In this document: positions 34,396 to 43,075 of the stretch, piece after piece | How positions within the stretch are numbered: the first letter of the stretch is position 1 | Layout of the letters: every line of letters starts with the position of its first letter | NCBI GenBank assembly: GCA_903910385.1 | Contig: CAIVZM010000051.1 | Span: forward strand, 24,436-88,435 | Reading direction: 5' to 3' | Length of the DNA: 64,000 bases | Source: an uncultured Armatimonadota bacterium | GTDB taxonomy: Bacteria > Armatimonadota > Armatimonadia > Armatimonadales > Armatimonadaceae | Position numbers and translations under genes: made by a program | Notes under the pieces: generated by a model | Databases searched by the model: none | What the model saw: the letters and a program-made list of their open reading frames with translations, nothing else | Told to the model about the DNA's origin: nothing

Positions 34396-34833
34396 GTGGG
34401 AACCTCTTCGCTGGTAATGAAAAGCGCTAAAAAACAGGGAGACGAACAAAAAGGCATTAAGAAGCGGCGTCAACGTAGCGCCGCCGCCCGAAACGTCGGT
34501 CGTATCGGAGCCTTACTGACGGTTGGAATTGTCGGAGCCTTTCTTTTATTTCAAGTTGTGGCAAAAATCATCTACCCCTATAAACTCGGCTATCAGGAAG
34601 CGCGAAAGGTGGCGGCGTTGCAACTTCGATTGAATAAAGCGACCGCCATGAATGATTTTTACCGATCCCGGGTAAACTATCTTGAGTCGCAAGAGGGCGG
34701 CGAGATGCTGGCGCGACACGCCGGATATCATCGTCCAGGCGAGACTGCCTATCTCATCGATCCCAAACTTTTTGCTGGGATGCCCCCTGCCTCGCAGGAC
34801 ATTTCACCCGCCACTATCGTGGCAAAACCTTGA
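34396..34833 (+). CDS. FtsB/DivIC-like septum initiator protein
   Basis: The 145-residue protein has a basic cytoplasmic tail (KKRRQRSAAARNVGR), one membrane segment (about residues 37-57), a short heptad-like helix (about 65-100) and then GGEMLARHAGYHRPGETAYLI, which matches the conserved end of FtsB/DivIC proteins (E-x-x-AR-x2-G-x3-PGE-x-x-Y). These bitopic proteins join the division complex at the septum. Start GTG 34396 has AGGA upstream; ATG 34417 is the alternative. Sequence support is moderate because the family is short and divergent. Confidence 0.65.
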   Translation: MGTSSLVMKSAKKQGDEQKGIKKRRQRSAAARNVGRIGALLTVGIVGAFLLFQVVAKIIYPYKLGYQEARKVAALQLRLNKATAMNDFYRSRVNYLESQEGGEMLARHAGYHRPGETAYLIDPKLFAGMPPASQDISPATIVAKP

Positions 34834-34891
34834 AACGGTCGTTTCGGAGCCTATTCGACGTGAACAAAAGAGACGCTTAAGGAAACCGCTT

Positions 34892-35284
34892 ATGGATTCA
34901 AAGACAATAGGCGTTCTGGTTCTGGGTCTGGTTGCAGGCGTCTTTGGCGGCATGTTCGGGATCGGCGGCGGATTGGTCATGGTTCCCGGTATGGTCTTGC
35001 TTCTGGGTTTCGACGATAAAAAAGCGGTAGGAACATCGCTGGCGACAATTCTTCTCCCGGTCGGTATTCTGGGCGTTCTGGAGCACTATCGCGCCGGCAA
35101 TATTGACCTGAAGATAGCCGCATTACTCGGCGCTGGCTTTGTTCTCGGTTCCTTTGGCGGCGCCGCGTTCGTCAATCAGTCCTACATCGATAAGCGGACG
35201 TTCAAATTGATGTACGCTGTGTTTCTTCTCCTGATTGCCGCCAAGTATATTTATGATGTCTATTCCACAGCGCCTAAAAAATAG
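34892..35284 (+). CDS. Half-size TauE/SafE-family membrane protein
   Basis: The 130-residue protein has four membrane segments and the TauE/SafE repeat LGLVAGVFGGMFGIGGGLVMVPGMVLLLGF followed by AVGTSLATILLPVGILGVLEHYRAGNID. Full-length members (about 250 residues) contain two such repeats and are linked to export of sulfite or sulfoacetate. A single-repeat form must act as a dimer. ATG 34892 has AAGGAAA upstream. It lies 58 nt after the FtsB-like gene on the same strand. Substrate unknown. Confidence 0.85.
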   Translation: MDSKTIGVLVLGLVAGVFGGMFGIGGGLVMVPGMVLLLGFDDKKAVGTSLATILLPVGILGVLEHYRAGNIDLKIAALLGAGFVLGSFGGAAFVNQSYIDKRTFKLMYAVFLLLIAAKYIYDVYSTAPKK

Positions 35285-35424
35285 GGGGACTTTTCGGCAG
35301 GAGAATCATCCGGGCAAACGCCCGAGTATGAAGCATTTCCCTCGTCGAGAACTCTGAATAAACGAGCGTAATGTACGCGTCCGATACAGTTTCGATCATC
35401 AAATACTTCAGGAAAATGATAATT

Positions 35425-36225
35425 ATGCGGTTTCGTATCCTTCTTCTTACCGTTGTGCTGGCGGGAACGGTCCTGCTTTCAGGATGCGGCGGCGGCAGTA
35501 GCAATTCCAGCGATTTCAGCAACATTAGTACCGGTCAGAATGGTCGCCTTGAAGACGGCGTACTCGGGCCTTCCGGCGGTTCGACCTTTATTTCCACTGG
35601 CACGGTCTTTCAACTCAGCTGGCCCGGTGCGCCGCCGCCCAACGAATTCGGAGTAGCGCTCCGACGCTACAAAGAAGCGCGAGGCGGCGAAGATAAAGAA
35701 GTCTCGACACAGAGAATAGATGTCAGACGCGAAGGCAACAGTAACGCCTGGAATATCGCCCGACGTGATAACTTCGATCTCGATCGGGAAGGTGTCTATT
35801 ATCTGGAAGGAATCTCTACGGGTTCCGCCAACATACGCAAAGCGTTCATTGTCGCATCCGGGCGAGCGAAAGACAGTCGTGATATCGGCACGGGGGGGAA
35901 TGGCAGTCTGGCAGGCTTGCAGATATTCCCACCGCCGGGCGAGGTTTCGATTCCCCGGAATACCACCTTCCGTATTTCCTGGTCAGGCAGTAACCAGCCC
36001 CCGCCGCGACTCGGCATTGAAATCGTTCGCTATAAGGAAGCGCGGGGCAACGAACCGAAGGAAATCAAGGCGCAAGCGCAGGATATCAAGAACAATGGTA
36101 ACTTCACTTTCGATGTGAAACGCCGGGATAATTTCCTTCTTGACAAGGACGGCGTCTACTTCCTGGAAATCAGCGCACCGGGGGAAAATACGATTCGCGC
36201 CGCCTATATCGTCGATTCGAACTGA
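35425..36225 (+). CDS. Lipoprotein with two tandem beta-rich repeats
   Basis: The 266-residue protein has a signal peptide ending in lipobox LLSGC (Cys21) and a serine/glycine spacer. Two homologous repeats of about 100 residues follow: FQLSWPG, GVALRRYKEARGGEDKEV and RRDNFDLDREGVYYLE in the first; FRISWSG, GIEIVRYKEARGNEPKEI and RRDNFLLDKDGVYFLE in the second. I do not recognise the family; the pattern looks like duplicated beta-sandwich domains on the cell surface. ATG 35425 is chosen because it gives the most compact signal peptide; ATG 35416 and 35371 are in frame. It lies just upstream of the DUF6785-type protein. Confidence 0.7.
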   Translation: MRFRILLLTVVLAGTVLLSGCGGGSSNSSDFSNISTGQNGRLEDGVLGPSGGSTFISTGTVFQLSWPGAPPPNEFGVALRRYKEARGGEDKEVSTQRIDVRREGNSNAWNIARRDNFDLDREGVYYLEGISTGSANIRKAFIVASGRAKDSRDIGTGGNGSLAGLQIFPPPGEVSIPRNTTFRISWSGSNQPPPRLGIEIVRYKEARGNEPKEIKAQAQDIKNNGNFTFDVKRRDNFLLDKDGVYFLEISAPGENTIRAAYIVDSN

Positions 36226-36245
36226 TATACTGTGTGGGTGGGACG

Positions 36246-38273
36246 ATGCCCGTTCCGCCCACGCTTTTCACCATGGTTAACGACCCCGCTACGAACCCGC
36301 CGCCGCGCTTTGCAGGAATCACGCTTCGCGCTTTTCTCATCGGAACGCTACTTATTCCGCTCAACTGCTACTGGGTGGAATTTACTGAAGTAGTCACGGA
36401 GGGAACCGATCTGGCGGCGATGAGCCTGATCATCGGAGCGGTATTCTCGCTGTTTGTGTTGCTCTGTGTGAACGGCTTACTCAAGCGCATTGCGCCGCGA
36501 TGGATGTTTTCACAGGTCGAATTGATGTTTATCTATATCATGCAGACCGTCAGCATCGGGATCAGCGGCATTGGAATGATGCAGTTCCTCGTGCCTACTC
36601 TGGGGAACGCCTACTATTACGAAAACGGTTCTAATGGCTGGAAAGACCTGTTCCATCGGGCGATTCCGCGTTTCCTGACGCCGGACCCGGAGGTACTGAA
36701 CAAGTTCTACAGAGGCAATTCCGAACTGAACCTAGAATATCTGGCGGGATGGGCGGGACCGATCTTCTGGTGGACTGCCTTTATCCTTGTCCTTGTGGGA
36801 TCGATGCTCTGCCTGAACGTCATCCTGCGAAAACAGTGGTCGGACAATGAAAAGCTTTCCTTCCCAATCGTTTATCTGCCTCTGGAGCTGACCCGAACAG
36901 ACCCTGAAGGCGGACATATCTGGAATAAGCCCATCTTCTGGATCGCCTTTCTCATCCCCTGTGTTCTGGAATCGATGGCGTCGCTCAACTACCTGTATCC
37001 CGGTCTTCCAGCGTTGCCGCTCAAACCTTCCACTCTGCCCAATTTGAGCCGCGATATCCATACGCCACCGTGGTCGGCGCTGGGCGATAGTCTGAATCTC
37101 TCCTTTTACCCGATGGTAATCGGCCTGACCTATTTCCTACCAGTCGAGGTGAGTTTTTCCGCCTGGTTCTTTTATCTGTTCGCCAAAATGCAGGATGTCG
37201 CCGCGACGGCGCTGGGATTCCGCGCCGATGGCGTTTCTCCCGCGATGGCGCGTATTCCCTATCATGGCGAACAGGGAGCGGGGGCGTTTCTCGCCTTTAC
37301 CCTGTTAGGATTCTGGAGTTACCGCAAGTATCTTTCCGCGATTATCGGGAAGGCGTTCGGCGAAAGAGAATTCAAAGACCTCCCCGATGATGAGGAAGCC
37401 ATCCCCTACCGTGTAGCGGTCTTCGGCTTCCTGATTGGTTTCGGCTTGATGGTAAGTCTGGCAATCGCATCGGGAATGTCCGTTACGGCGGCGCTATTAC
37501 TCTTTGGCTTTTACTTTGTCTTTGCGATAACCTTCACGCGCATCCGGGCGGAAGCCGGTCTGCCCTGGGGCTTCCAACCGTGGACGACACCCCATGACCT
37601 GATCCTCAATGTCGGCAACGGGCGCTCGAATTTCGATCTCAACACGCTGACCTCGATGGCGTATTTCCGCTGGTTCGATACGGATTATCGTTGCCTTGCG
37701 ATGCCGCATCAACTGGAAGGTCTCAAAATCGCGTCTTCTACCACAGGGCCCGCTCGAATAAACCCGCGCCAGCTTTTCTGGGTGATTCTCTGGGCTTCGC
37801 TGGTGGGCATCCTCGCTTCCTGGTGGGCGTTGCTTTCGATTTATTACCACTATGGCGCAGCGACAGGCAATGTCAACGGATGGCGTACCTCCATGGGTTC
37901 CGAACCGTTCAATGCTCTTTCGGACTGGATCAAGAATAAAGAGACTTTCCAATCAGACCGGGTGTGGGGCGTCTTCGGAGGCATGGCGTTTACCGGTTTT
38001 CTCATGGCGATGCGCCTGCGCTTCTTCTGGTGGCCCTTCCATCCGGTCGGTTATGTGATTGCGGAAACGTTCACGATGAACTGGCTCTGGTGCGCGACAG
38101 CGGTCGGGTGGCTCATCAAAACACTGATTATGCGCTATGGCGGTATTCGTATGTTCCGGGCGGGTATTCCTTTCTTTATCGGTCTGATTCTGGGCGATTA
38201 TGTCATCGCCTCACTCTGGGCGTTGATCGGGCTATGGCTCGGTATTCCGACCTATCGGGCTTTCCCGATATAA
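36246..38273 (+). CDS. DUF6785-type polytopic membrane protein
   Basis: The 675-residue protein has about a dozen hydrophobic segments and large tryptophan-rich loops (for example FRWFDTDYRCLAMPHQLEGLKIA and PWGFQPWTTPHDLILNVGNGRSNFD). It resembles the DUF6785/DUF6784 proteins that are frequent in Armatimonadota and Planctomycetota and distantly resemble oligopeptide (OPT) transporters; this is a family-level recollection. Function unknown, transport is plausible. Start ATG 36246 has GGGTGGG upstream, and TATACT (36226-36231) lies 14 nt before it. It is followed by a convergent DUF92 gene. Confidence 0.75.
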   Translation: MPVPPTLFTMVNDPATNPPPRFAGITLRAFLIGTLLIPLNCYWVEFTEVVTEGTDLAAMSLIIGAVFSLFVLLCVNGLLKRIAPRWMFSQVELMFIYIMQTVSIGISGIGMMQFLVPTLGNAYYYENGSNGWKDLFHRAIPRFLTPDPEVLNKFYRGNSELNLEYLAGWAGPIFWWTAFILVLVGSMLCLNVILRKQWSDNEKLSFPIVYLPLELTRTDPEGGHIWNKPIFWIAFLIPCVLESMASLNYLYPGLPALPLKPSTLPNLSRDIHTPPWSALGDSLNLSFYPMVIGLTYFLPVEVSFSAWFFYLFAKMQDVAATALGFRADGVSPAMARIPYHGEQGAGAFLAFTLLGFWSYRKYLSAIIGKAFGEREFKDLPDDEEAIPYRVAVFGFLIGFGLMVSLAIASGMSVTAALLLFGFYFVFAITFTRIRAEAGLPWGFQPWTTPHDLILNVGNGRSNFDLNTLTSMAYFRWFDTDYRCLAMPHQLEGLKIASSTTGPARINPRQLFWVILWASLVGILASWWALLSIYYHYGAATGNVNGWRTSMGSEPFNALSDWIKNKETFQSDRVWGVFGGMAFTGFLMAMRLRFFWWPFHPVGYVIAETFTMNWLWCATAVGWLIKTLIMRYGGIRMFRAGIPFFIGLILGDYVIASLWALIGLWLGIPTYRAFPI

Positions 38274-38363
38274 TCCGCCAATGAGAGGGAAATAGTACAT
38301 CTGGTCCCGGAAGAAAATAAGCCGCGCCCAATGTCCGATTTGAATTGCCTCGTCGTTTCGCTC

Positions 38364-38386
38364 CCCCGTTCCGGGAAATAACGGGG
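38364..38386. terminator. Hairpin between convergent genes
   Basis: CCCCGTT (38364-38370) pairs with AACGGGG (38380-38386) around a 9-nt loop, in the 130-nt gap where two genes converge. No proper U-run follows on either strand, so it is a weak candidate. Confidence 0.35.
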
Positions 38387-38403
38387 TCATTGTATTAAAA
38401 CCT

Positions 38404-39213
38404 TCAGGAAAGAAGACGGTTCAGAAATACGGAAACGATCGCTCCGGTAAGGGTGGCGATGACGTTTACCGCATCGTTATTTATGACAGGGAAACCACGA
38501 CTCAGGACGGTTGGCTCTTCCTCACAGTGGGTGAGGCGTTCGGTGAGTTTGCCGCAAACGGGGCAACGATACTGAGCCTGTATCGTCGCGCCCAGCAACG
38601 AATCCGCCAGTGAACCGGCAAGACCGCCCAGCGTTACAGAGATTACGCCCGCGATGCTCATATCCCGGTAAAACGCCATAATGCCCAGTGTCAGCCCGCC
38701 CGCGAGCGCCGCCAGCGTACCGGGCAGGGAAATCGCGCCAGAGGAACCGGTAGGGGCTTTTCGAAAGTTGGTGATCAGGCGAGGAGAGCCTTTTGCCAGC
38801 GAACCGATTTCCGTCGCCCACGTATCCGCATTCGCTGCCGCCAGAGCCCCCAGTAGCGCGGCGGCAGGCCAATCTTCGCCGGGATTGAGATACATCAGAA
38901 TGGCGGATAGCGCCGCGATACCGCCATTGGCAAGAACCTGCCCGGCATCTCTTTCTCCGCCTTTCTCGTAGCCTAACGCATCCTTGCGTTTCTTCCCGAA
39001 TCGGGAAAGCGCCGACGACGTGATGAAAAAGAGCAACAGCGCCGCGGCCCCCCATCCTCCACCCAGACCGAACAACAGAAACCCGACCAGCGCCGCCGCC
39101 AGCGCTCCGGAGATGGAAAGGGCTTTGACTGCCCGCGCCGTTCCCGCCACCGCCAGCGCAGCGACCGCCGCGAAGACAAGGTGTTCACGGTCGGGAAGTG
39201 GGGGGAAATTCAT
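38404..39213 (-). CDS. DUF92 family membrane protein
   Basis: The 269-residue protein has six to seven membrane segments and the DUF92 signatures LSRFGKKRKDALGYEKGGERDAGQVLANGG, AAANADTWATEIGSL and FPVINNDAVN with an acidic residue near the end. Homologues include TMEM19 and plant VTE6, a phytyl-phosphate kinase, so a role in lipid-phosphate metabolism is possible. Between the last membrane segments is CPVCGKLTERLTHC, a potential zinc-binding insertion seen in bacterial members. It is downstream of a glycosyltransferase gene on the same strand. Confidence 0.88.
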   Translation of the reverse strand: MNFPPLPDREHLVFAAVAALAVAGTARAVKALSISGALAAALVGFLLFGLGGGWGAAALLLFFITSSALSRFGKKRKDALGYEKGGERDAGQVLANGGIAALSAILMYLNPGEDWPAAALLGALAAANADTWATEIGSLAKGSPRLITNFRKAPTGSSGAISLPGTLAALAGGLTLGIMAFYRDMSIAGVISVTLGGLAGSLADSLLGATIQAQYRCPVCGKLTERLTHCEEEPTVLSRGFPVINNDAVNVIATLTGAIVSVFLNRLLS

Positions 39214-39262
39214 GATCTTTCACACATCCGAGCGAATCTTTCTGACATAGTCTACACGGTAA

Positions 39263-40042
39263 TTATATACCAGATGCGACCAATCGTCGCTTGATACGTC
39301 GTGTCGTCGCCCGCCGCAGGTGATCGACGCCTTTTGTCAGACGCCGAACTATTTCCCGCAGGTAACCGTTTTCTATAAACCGCCGGTCACAATACACCAG
39401 CGGAGCGTGTCCCAGATAGGCGAAGGATTCCTGCCGATTCCGGGCGATACGTCGCGCTTGTGAGGAAAATTCGATATCTTCCGCCCAGCCCCATGCCTCA
39501 TCGAACAACAGGTTGTCCACGCGCCGGAAAAATATGCCGGAGCCGATGAAATTTCCCAGAAACCGCTCCGCCAGCATCACACTGCCAAGCCAGAGACGGT
39601 TCAGAATTATTTGACCGGGCTGGCGTCCAAACCTTCGGTCAGGAATCAAACCGAATCCGCCATAGAATGCGCCGTTTCCCACTGCACGACGGACGCTATC
39701 GACCATCGTTTCATGGGCGATAACGTCAGCGTCCAGACAGACGATCACGTCGCCGTTTGCCACACGGATTCCGGCGTTACGGACGGCGGCGATATCGCCT
39801 TTTTGCACGGTTAGAATGGAGCAGGAAACGGCCGCTGGGAAGGAAGAAAACGCTCGAATCGCCTGTAGTTCGGTATCATCCGTGCAATAATCACAGACGA
39901 CAATCACTTCGTCCGGCGGTTCGGTCTGCAGGCGCAGAGATTCCAGCAGCGGACCGATATATTCCGATTCATTGTGCGCTGGAATAACGATGGTCATCGT
40001 CAACGCTTTCGCCCGCTCCGGGGCCATCTTTTTATTCTTCAT
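39263..40042 (-). CDS. Family 2 glycosyltransferase
   Basis: The 259-residue GT-A enzyme has TIVIPAHNESEYIGPLLESL, DEVIVVCDYCTDDT and the metal site VIVCLDADVI near residue 102. A weak hydrophobic helix (IILNRLWLGSVMLAERFLG) may touch the membrane, as in GT2 enzymes acting on lipid-linked sugars, followed by WGWAEDIEFSSQARRI. ATG 40042 overlaps the last 11 nt of the acetyltransferase gene, indicating translational coupling. It forms an operon with the upstream acetyltransferase and GT4 gene, probably making or decorating a glycolipid. Confidence 0.88.
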   Translation of the reverse strand: MKNKKMAPERAKALTMTIVIPAHNESEYIGPLLESLRLQTEPPDEVIVVCDYCTDDTELQAIRAFSSFPAAVSCSILTVQKGDIAAVRNAGIRVANGDVIVCLDADVIAHETMVDSVRRAVGNGAFYGGFGLIPDRRFGRQPGQIILNRLWLGSVMLAERFLGNFIGSGIFFRRVDNLLFDEAWGWAEDIEFSSQARRIARNRQESFAYLGHAPLVYCDRRFIENGYLREIVRRLTKGVDHLRRATTRRIKRRLVASGI

Positions 40043-40721
40043 CGGCTGTTTCCTCACCCATATCATCGAAGAGCCTTTTCATCAGGACGATATAGGTCTC
40101 ATCCGAAAACAGACTGCATCGGCGCATTTCCTGAACGCGCAATCCATAGCGCCGGGTAAACAGGTCCCGGTTCCGATGCGGCGGAGCGGAAAAGATGATC
40201 GCGAACCACCCCGGCAATCCCGCCTTGCGCGTTTTTCGTTCGAATTCGGATCGGAGTTCGATTCCTGCAATTCCTCGCGCTTCCGGCAAGAGGTTGAAAT
40301 GGAAGTGCGCCGGTGCGTCCTCGGGCGTCGGCGGACACTCCCGCCATGAACATAGCAGTAACCAGCGCACAAAATGCAGAGAAGGGGGATGCGACCGGTA
40401 ACGCCCGGTCAGGGCGCGTCCCAGCAAAACGCACAGGTGCGGAAGATTGTATCGCACGGCGCTCCAGCGATATCCTGGTCCGATATAGCCGGCAAGATAA
40501 CCGACGATCTTGCCGCTGTCATCCCGCACCACCAGAGCGTTTTCCGGTTGACTTTCCAGATAGACCGACAACCAGAGTCGGGCGAAGAGCGGACGATCAC
40601 AGAAAATTTCGTCCAATTTCCCGCGCAGTCCGGTGGCGATACAGATCGCTTCCACCGCCGTTCGGTCTTCCCGACAGTAGGGTCGGATATCACTGACATA
40701 TCCGGGCAGTCGTATATTCAT
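40032..40721 (-). CDS. GNAT-like acetyltransferase
   Basis: The 229-residue protein starts with IRPYCREDRTAVEAICIATGL and has ENALVVRDDSGKIVGYLAGYIGP, the first strands of a GNAT fold, and HFHFNLLPEARGIAGIELRSEFERKTRKAG, where the acetyl-CoA loop would be. A C-terminal helix ends in acidic residues. It sits between two glycosyltransferases, so it may N- or O-acylate a sugar or a small molecule attached to it. The start is 4 nt after the GT4 stop. Assignment to GNAT is moderate; the substrate is unknown. Confidence 0.68.
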   Translation of the reverse strand: MNIRLPGYVSDIRPYCREDRTAVEAICIATGLRGKLDEIFCDRPLFARLWLSVYLESQPENALVVRDDSGKIVGYLAGYIGPGYRWSAVRYNLPHLCVLLGRALTGRYRSHPPSLHFVRWLLLCSWRECPPTPEDAPAHFHFNLLPEARGIAGIELRSEFERKTRKAGLPGWFAIIFSAPPHRNRDLFTRRYGLRVQEMRRCSLFSDETYIVLMKRLFDDMGEETADEE

Positions 40722-40724
40722 CGG

Positions 40725-41930
40725 TTACGCGAGGGTCGCTTTCTTCAAAGCGCGCGCTTTTTTCCCGCGCACCGGTCGCGTTGCGACAGCGGCTTCGCTG
40801 AGGGCGGCGTAACGTTCCCACAGACGGTCGAAAATAGCGTCCCAGGTCTGCTTTTCCGCAGACTCTCGCGCCGCCACGCTCATGGCATGACGCAACTCCG
40901 GATTCCGAATCAGTTCGCGTAATCGTTGCGCGTAGAGCGTCGGATCGGTAGCGACATAACCATCGTGTCCCTCGGTAATGATTTCCCCCGGTCCGCATTC
41001 ATCTGCGACGACTCCCGGCAAACCCGCCGCCATGGCTTCCAGAACGACATTGCCAAAGGTATCCGTCCGGCTGGGAAAGGCGAAGATATCCGCGTTTGCG
41101 TAAGCCCGCGCCAGCGCTTCGCCGGAAAGGAAACCATGAAAGGTCGCCCACGGCAACTGAGTCTGCAGTTCAGCGCGTAACGGGCCGTCGCCCAGAAAAG
41201 CGGCATTGAACTGTAGTCCTTCCGCTCGTAACCGGTTCAAAACCTCCGCCAGAAAAGGCAAGTTTTTCTCTACGGAAATGCGTCCGGCATAGAGCAGGGT
41301 CGGAATTTTCGGATTTGCCGGGACAGTACGGCGGTTCGTATGAAAGAGGCTGGCATCCACCCCTCGTCGCATCACGCCGACCGGGCAGGAAAATCCGTTA
41401 CGCTCCAGCTGAGTCCGCATCTTCGCGGTAGTCGCCAGCATCAAATCACAACGGTCATAAAAGGCCCGCATCACGCTCCATGTCAAAGACTGAACCAGCG
41501 GGTCCAGAACCGGCGATTTAAAGTACATCTGAGAGACATACTGCGGAATGGACGTGTGATACACCCCGACCATGGGGCGCCGCTTGAGACGCGCCATATG
41601 GGCGGCGCTCCATCCCATGGTGTCCGGAGCCGCCACATGAACCACATGGCATTTGACACGCAAAAGCGCCTGTAACAGGGGCAGGTTCGGTCCGAAATCG
41701 AACGCCAGGTTTTCGTAGAACGGAACCGGCAAGGTTCGGCGAAAGCGATGGATGCAGACGCGCCCCCGCTTTTCCTTTCCCTCGATTTCGCCGAAGCAGT
41801 AGATATCCAGCCGTAACCCATGCCGTTCGGCATAGGCGGCCATATTGCGATAAAAATTACAAACGCCGTTCTTCTGGTCAAACAAATCCGTAAAAACGGC
41901 GACCCGCACATTTCGTTTCCGGAATTTCAT
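40725..41930 (-). CDS. Family 4 glycosyltransferase
   Basis: The 401-residue GT-B enzyme begins VRVAVFTDLFDQKNGVCNFYRNMAAYAERHG (GT4 N-terminal domain). It has the VHVAAPDTMGWSAAHMAR and VYHTSIPQYVSQMY segments, and in the C-terminal domain LLYAGRISVEKNLPFLAE and FPSRTDTFGNVVLEAMAAGLPGVV, including the E-x7-E-type nucleotide-sugar site. This resembles mannosyl- and digalactosyl-diacylglycerol transferases of the GT4 family. ATG 41930 is preceded by GTGAGG. First gene of the GT4-GNAT-GT2 operon; the acceptor is probably a membrane lipid, by family analogy. Confidence 0.92.
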   Translation of the reverse strand: MKFRKRNVRVAVFTDLFDQKNGVCNFYRNMAAYAERHGLRLDIYCFGEIEGKEKRGRVCIHRFRRTLPVPFYENLAFDFGPNLPLLQALLRVKCHVVHVAAPDTMGWSAAHMARLKRRPMVGVYHTSIPQYVSQMYFKSPVLDPLVQSLTWSVMRAFYDRCDLMLATTAKMRTQLERNGFSCPVGVMRRGVDASLFHTNRRTVPANPKIPTLLYAGRISVEKNLPFLAEVLNRLRAEGLQFNAAFLGDGPLRAELQTQLPWATFHGFLSGEALARAYANADIFAFPSRTDTFGNVVLEAMAAGLPGVVADECGPGEIITEGHDGYVATDPTLYAQRLRELIRNPELRHAMSVAARESAEKQTWDAIFDRLWERYAALSEAAVATRPVRGKKARALKKATLA

Positions 41931-42072
41931 CGCTGCGCCTCACGATTCAGGATTTTGGCCCTCTTGAATAAATCGCTTGCCGCCGAACTCTCGCTTTGCC
42001 TCGACCTGTCCGCTATTCCGCCAGAGCGCTCCTACTGAACCCGGTAAACCATCGCTTCTATATGCCTGCGCT

Positions 42073-42100
42073 GAACTACTCTATTAGAACTACTCTATTA
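42073..42100. repeat. Two 14-bp tandem copies
   Basis: The unit GAACTACTCTATTA occurs twice in direct tandem between the GT4 and mpg genes, ending one nt before the mpg stop codon. It is probably slippage-derived. Confidence 0.7.
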
Positions 42101-42101
42101 C

Positions 42102-42728
42102 TTATTTTACCCGAATTGCGCGGCGCGAAACAAATGGAGAAGCGGTCGCATAAAAACGCCAGGGGTAGTCCGCCGCTTTTGTAATGCCGATACGGGTCGT
42201 GGTAGTGACTTCGTTGTCCGAAACCGTCGCACCGGATATCAAAAACAGGGGCGATTCCGAATCGGTCAGATCGACGCCATCGAAATGTTTATCGATTTGC
42301 AACGCTTTCGTCAATCGCCCCGGTCCGGCGCCGATACGCTTCTCCTGCCGGGCGATATCCTCACTGACAATATCTCCGGTGTAATTGCGATACATCAGAG
42401 CGGCGTTTTCCAGAGGCTCTATCGCACGTATCAATACCGCTTCCGGGATGCCTTCCGCCTGAGTGACCGCATTCAGGCAGTAATGCAGACCATAATTGAT
42501 ATGGATATAGGCATGACCGGGCGGCCCGAACATCGCGGCGTTCGCCTTTGATATTCCCCGGAAAGCATGACAGGCGGGGTCGCCGACGGTGTAGGCTTCC
42601 GTCTCTACGATGCGCCCGATACAAATCGCCCCGTCCTCAAACCGCCGAACGACACATTGCCCCAGCAACTGACGCGCAACTTCGATTGTCGGATTGAGAA
42701 AGGTCTTGCGATCAAGAGCGGATTCCAT
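42102..42728 (-). CDS. DNA-3-methyladenine glycosylase (AAG/MPG type)
   Basis: Base-excision repair enzyme that removes alkylated purines. The 208-residue protein shows VARQLLGQCVVRR, IVETEAYTVGDPACHAFRG with the catalytic Glu, AYIHINYGLHYCLNAVTQ carrying the intercalating Tyr region, and IGAGPGRLTKALQI before the end. All are AAG-family signatures and length is normal. ATG 42728 lies six nt after TAGAAT and has no ribosome site. It is the last housekeeping gene before the RHS orphan array. Confidence 0.95.
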   Translation of the reverse strand: MESALDRKTFLNPTIEVARQLLGQCVVRRFEDGAICIGRIVETEAYTVGDPACHAFRGISKANAAMFGPPGHAYIHINYGLHYCLNAVTQAEGIPEAVLIRAIEPLENAALMYRNYTGDIVSEDIARQEKRIGAGPGRLTKALQIDKHFDGVDLTDSESPLFLISGATVSDNEVTTTTRIGITKAADYPWRFYATASPFVSRRAIRVK

Positions 42729-42734
42729 AACGAG

Positions 42735-42740
42735 ATTCTA
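42735..42740 (-). promoter_or_regulatory. -10 hexamer for leaderless mpg gene
   Basis: TAGAAT on the minus strand, six nt (CTCGTT) before ATG 42728. Confidence 0.5.
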
Positions 42741-42778
42741 CCAGCATCCGGCGCTCCAAACGGTCATCGGGTGAGGAA

Positions 42779-42985
42779 TTATTGACCGGAACGCCAGAAC
42801 GATACCGCAATCGCCAGTAGCCCGACAGCGGCGACGCCGCAAAAAACGCCCACGACACGAGCGATTGCGCCGGCGCGTCTATCATGGACGGCGCACGTTT
42901 TCGCGCGGCTTTCCACACGCCCGATACCCCACGCTAAACCGCCAAAACACAAACTGACAACTGTCAACGCCCACGAAGGATTCAT
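42779..42985 (-). CDS. Small two-TM membrane protein beside RHS remnant
   Basis: A 68-residue frame starting at ATG 42985, just after GGGGGCAAGG, with two hydrophobic segments (WALTVVSLCFGGLAWGIG and IARVVGVFCGVAAVGLLAIAV) and a short basic loop between them. The family is not recognised. It directly follows the degenerate third RHS copy, the position where the other copies have immunity-type genes, so it could be an orphan immunity protein, a lone membrane peptide or an unrelated gene. The frame is open upstream into RHS sequence, but that part is not homologous to it. Confidence 0.5.
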   Translation of the reverse strand: MNPSWALTVVSLCFGGLAWGIGRVESRAKTCAVHDRRAGAIARVVGVFCGVAAVGLLAIAVSFWRSGQ

Positions 42986-43051
42986 CCTTGCCCCCTTTAT
43001 CCCCGGTATTCTCCCGGTCAACAAATGGGGGCGTTTCAAAGTTCCGCCAGA

Positions 43052-43075
43052 TTCAATTCGGAATTTCGTGACCGT
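43052..43075. repeat. 24-bp direct repeat, left copy
   Basis: Identical in sequence and orientation to 46178-46201. It overlaps the last codons and stop of the third RHS copy, which end GHEIPN-stop. The core AATTCGGAATT is a short palindrome. Confidence 0.85.
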
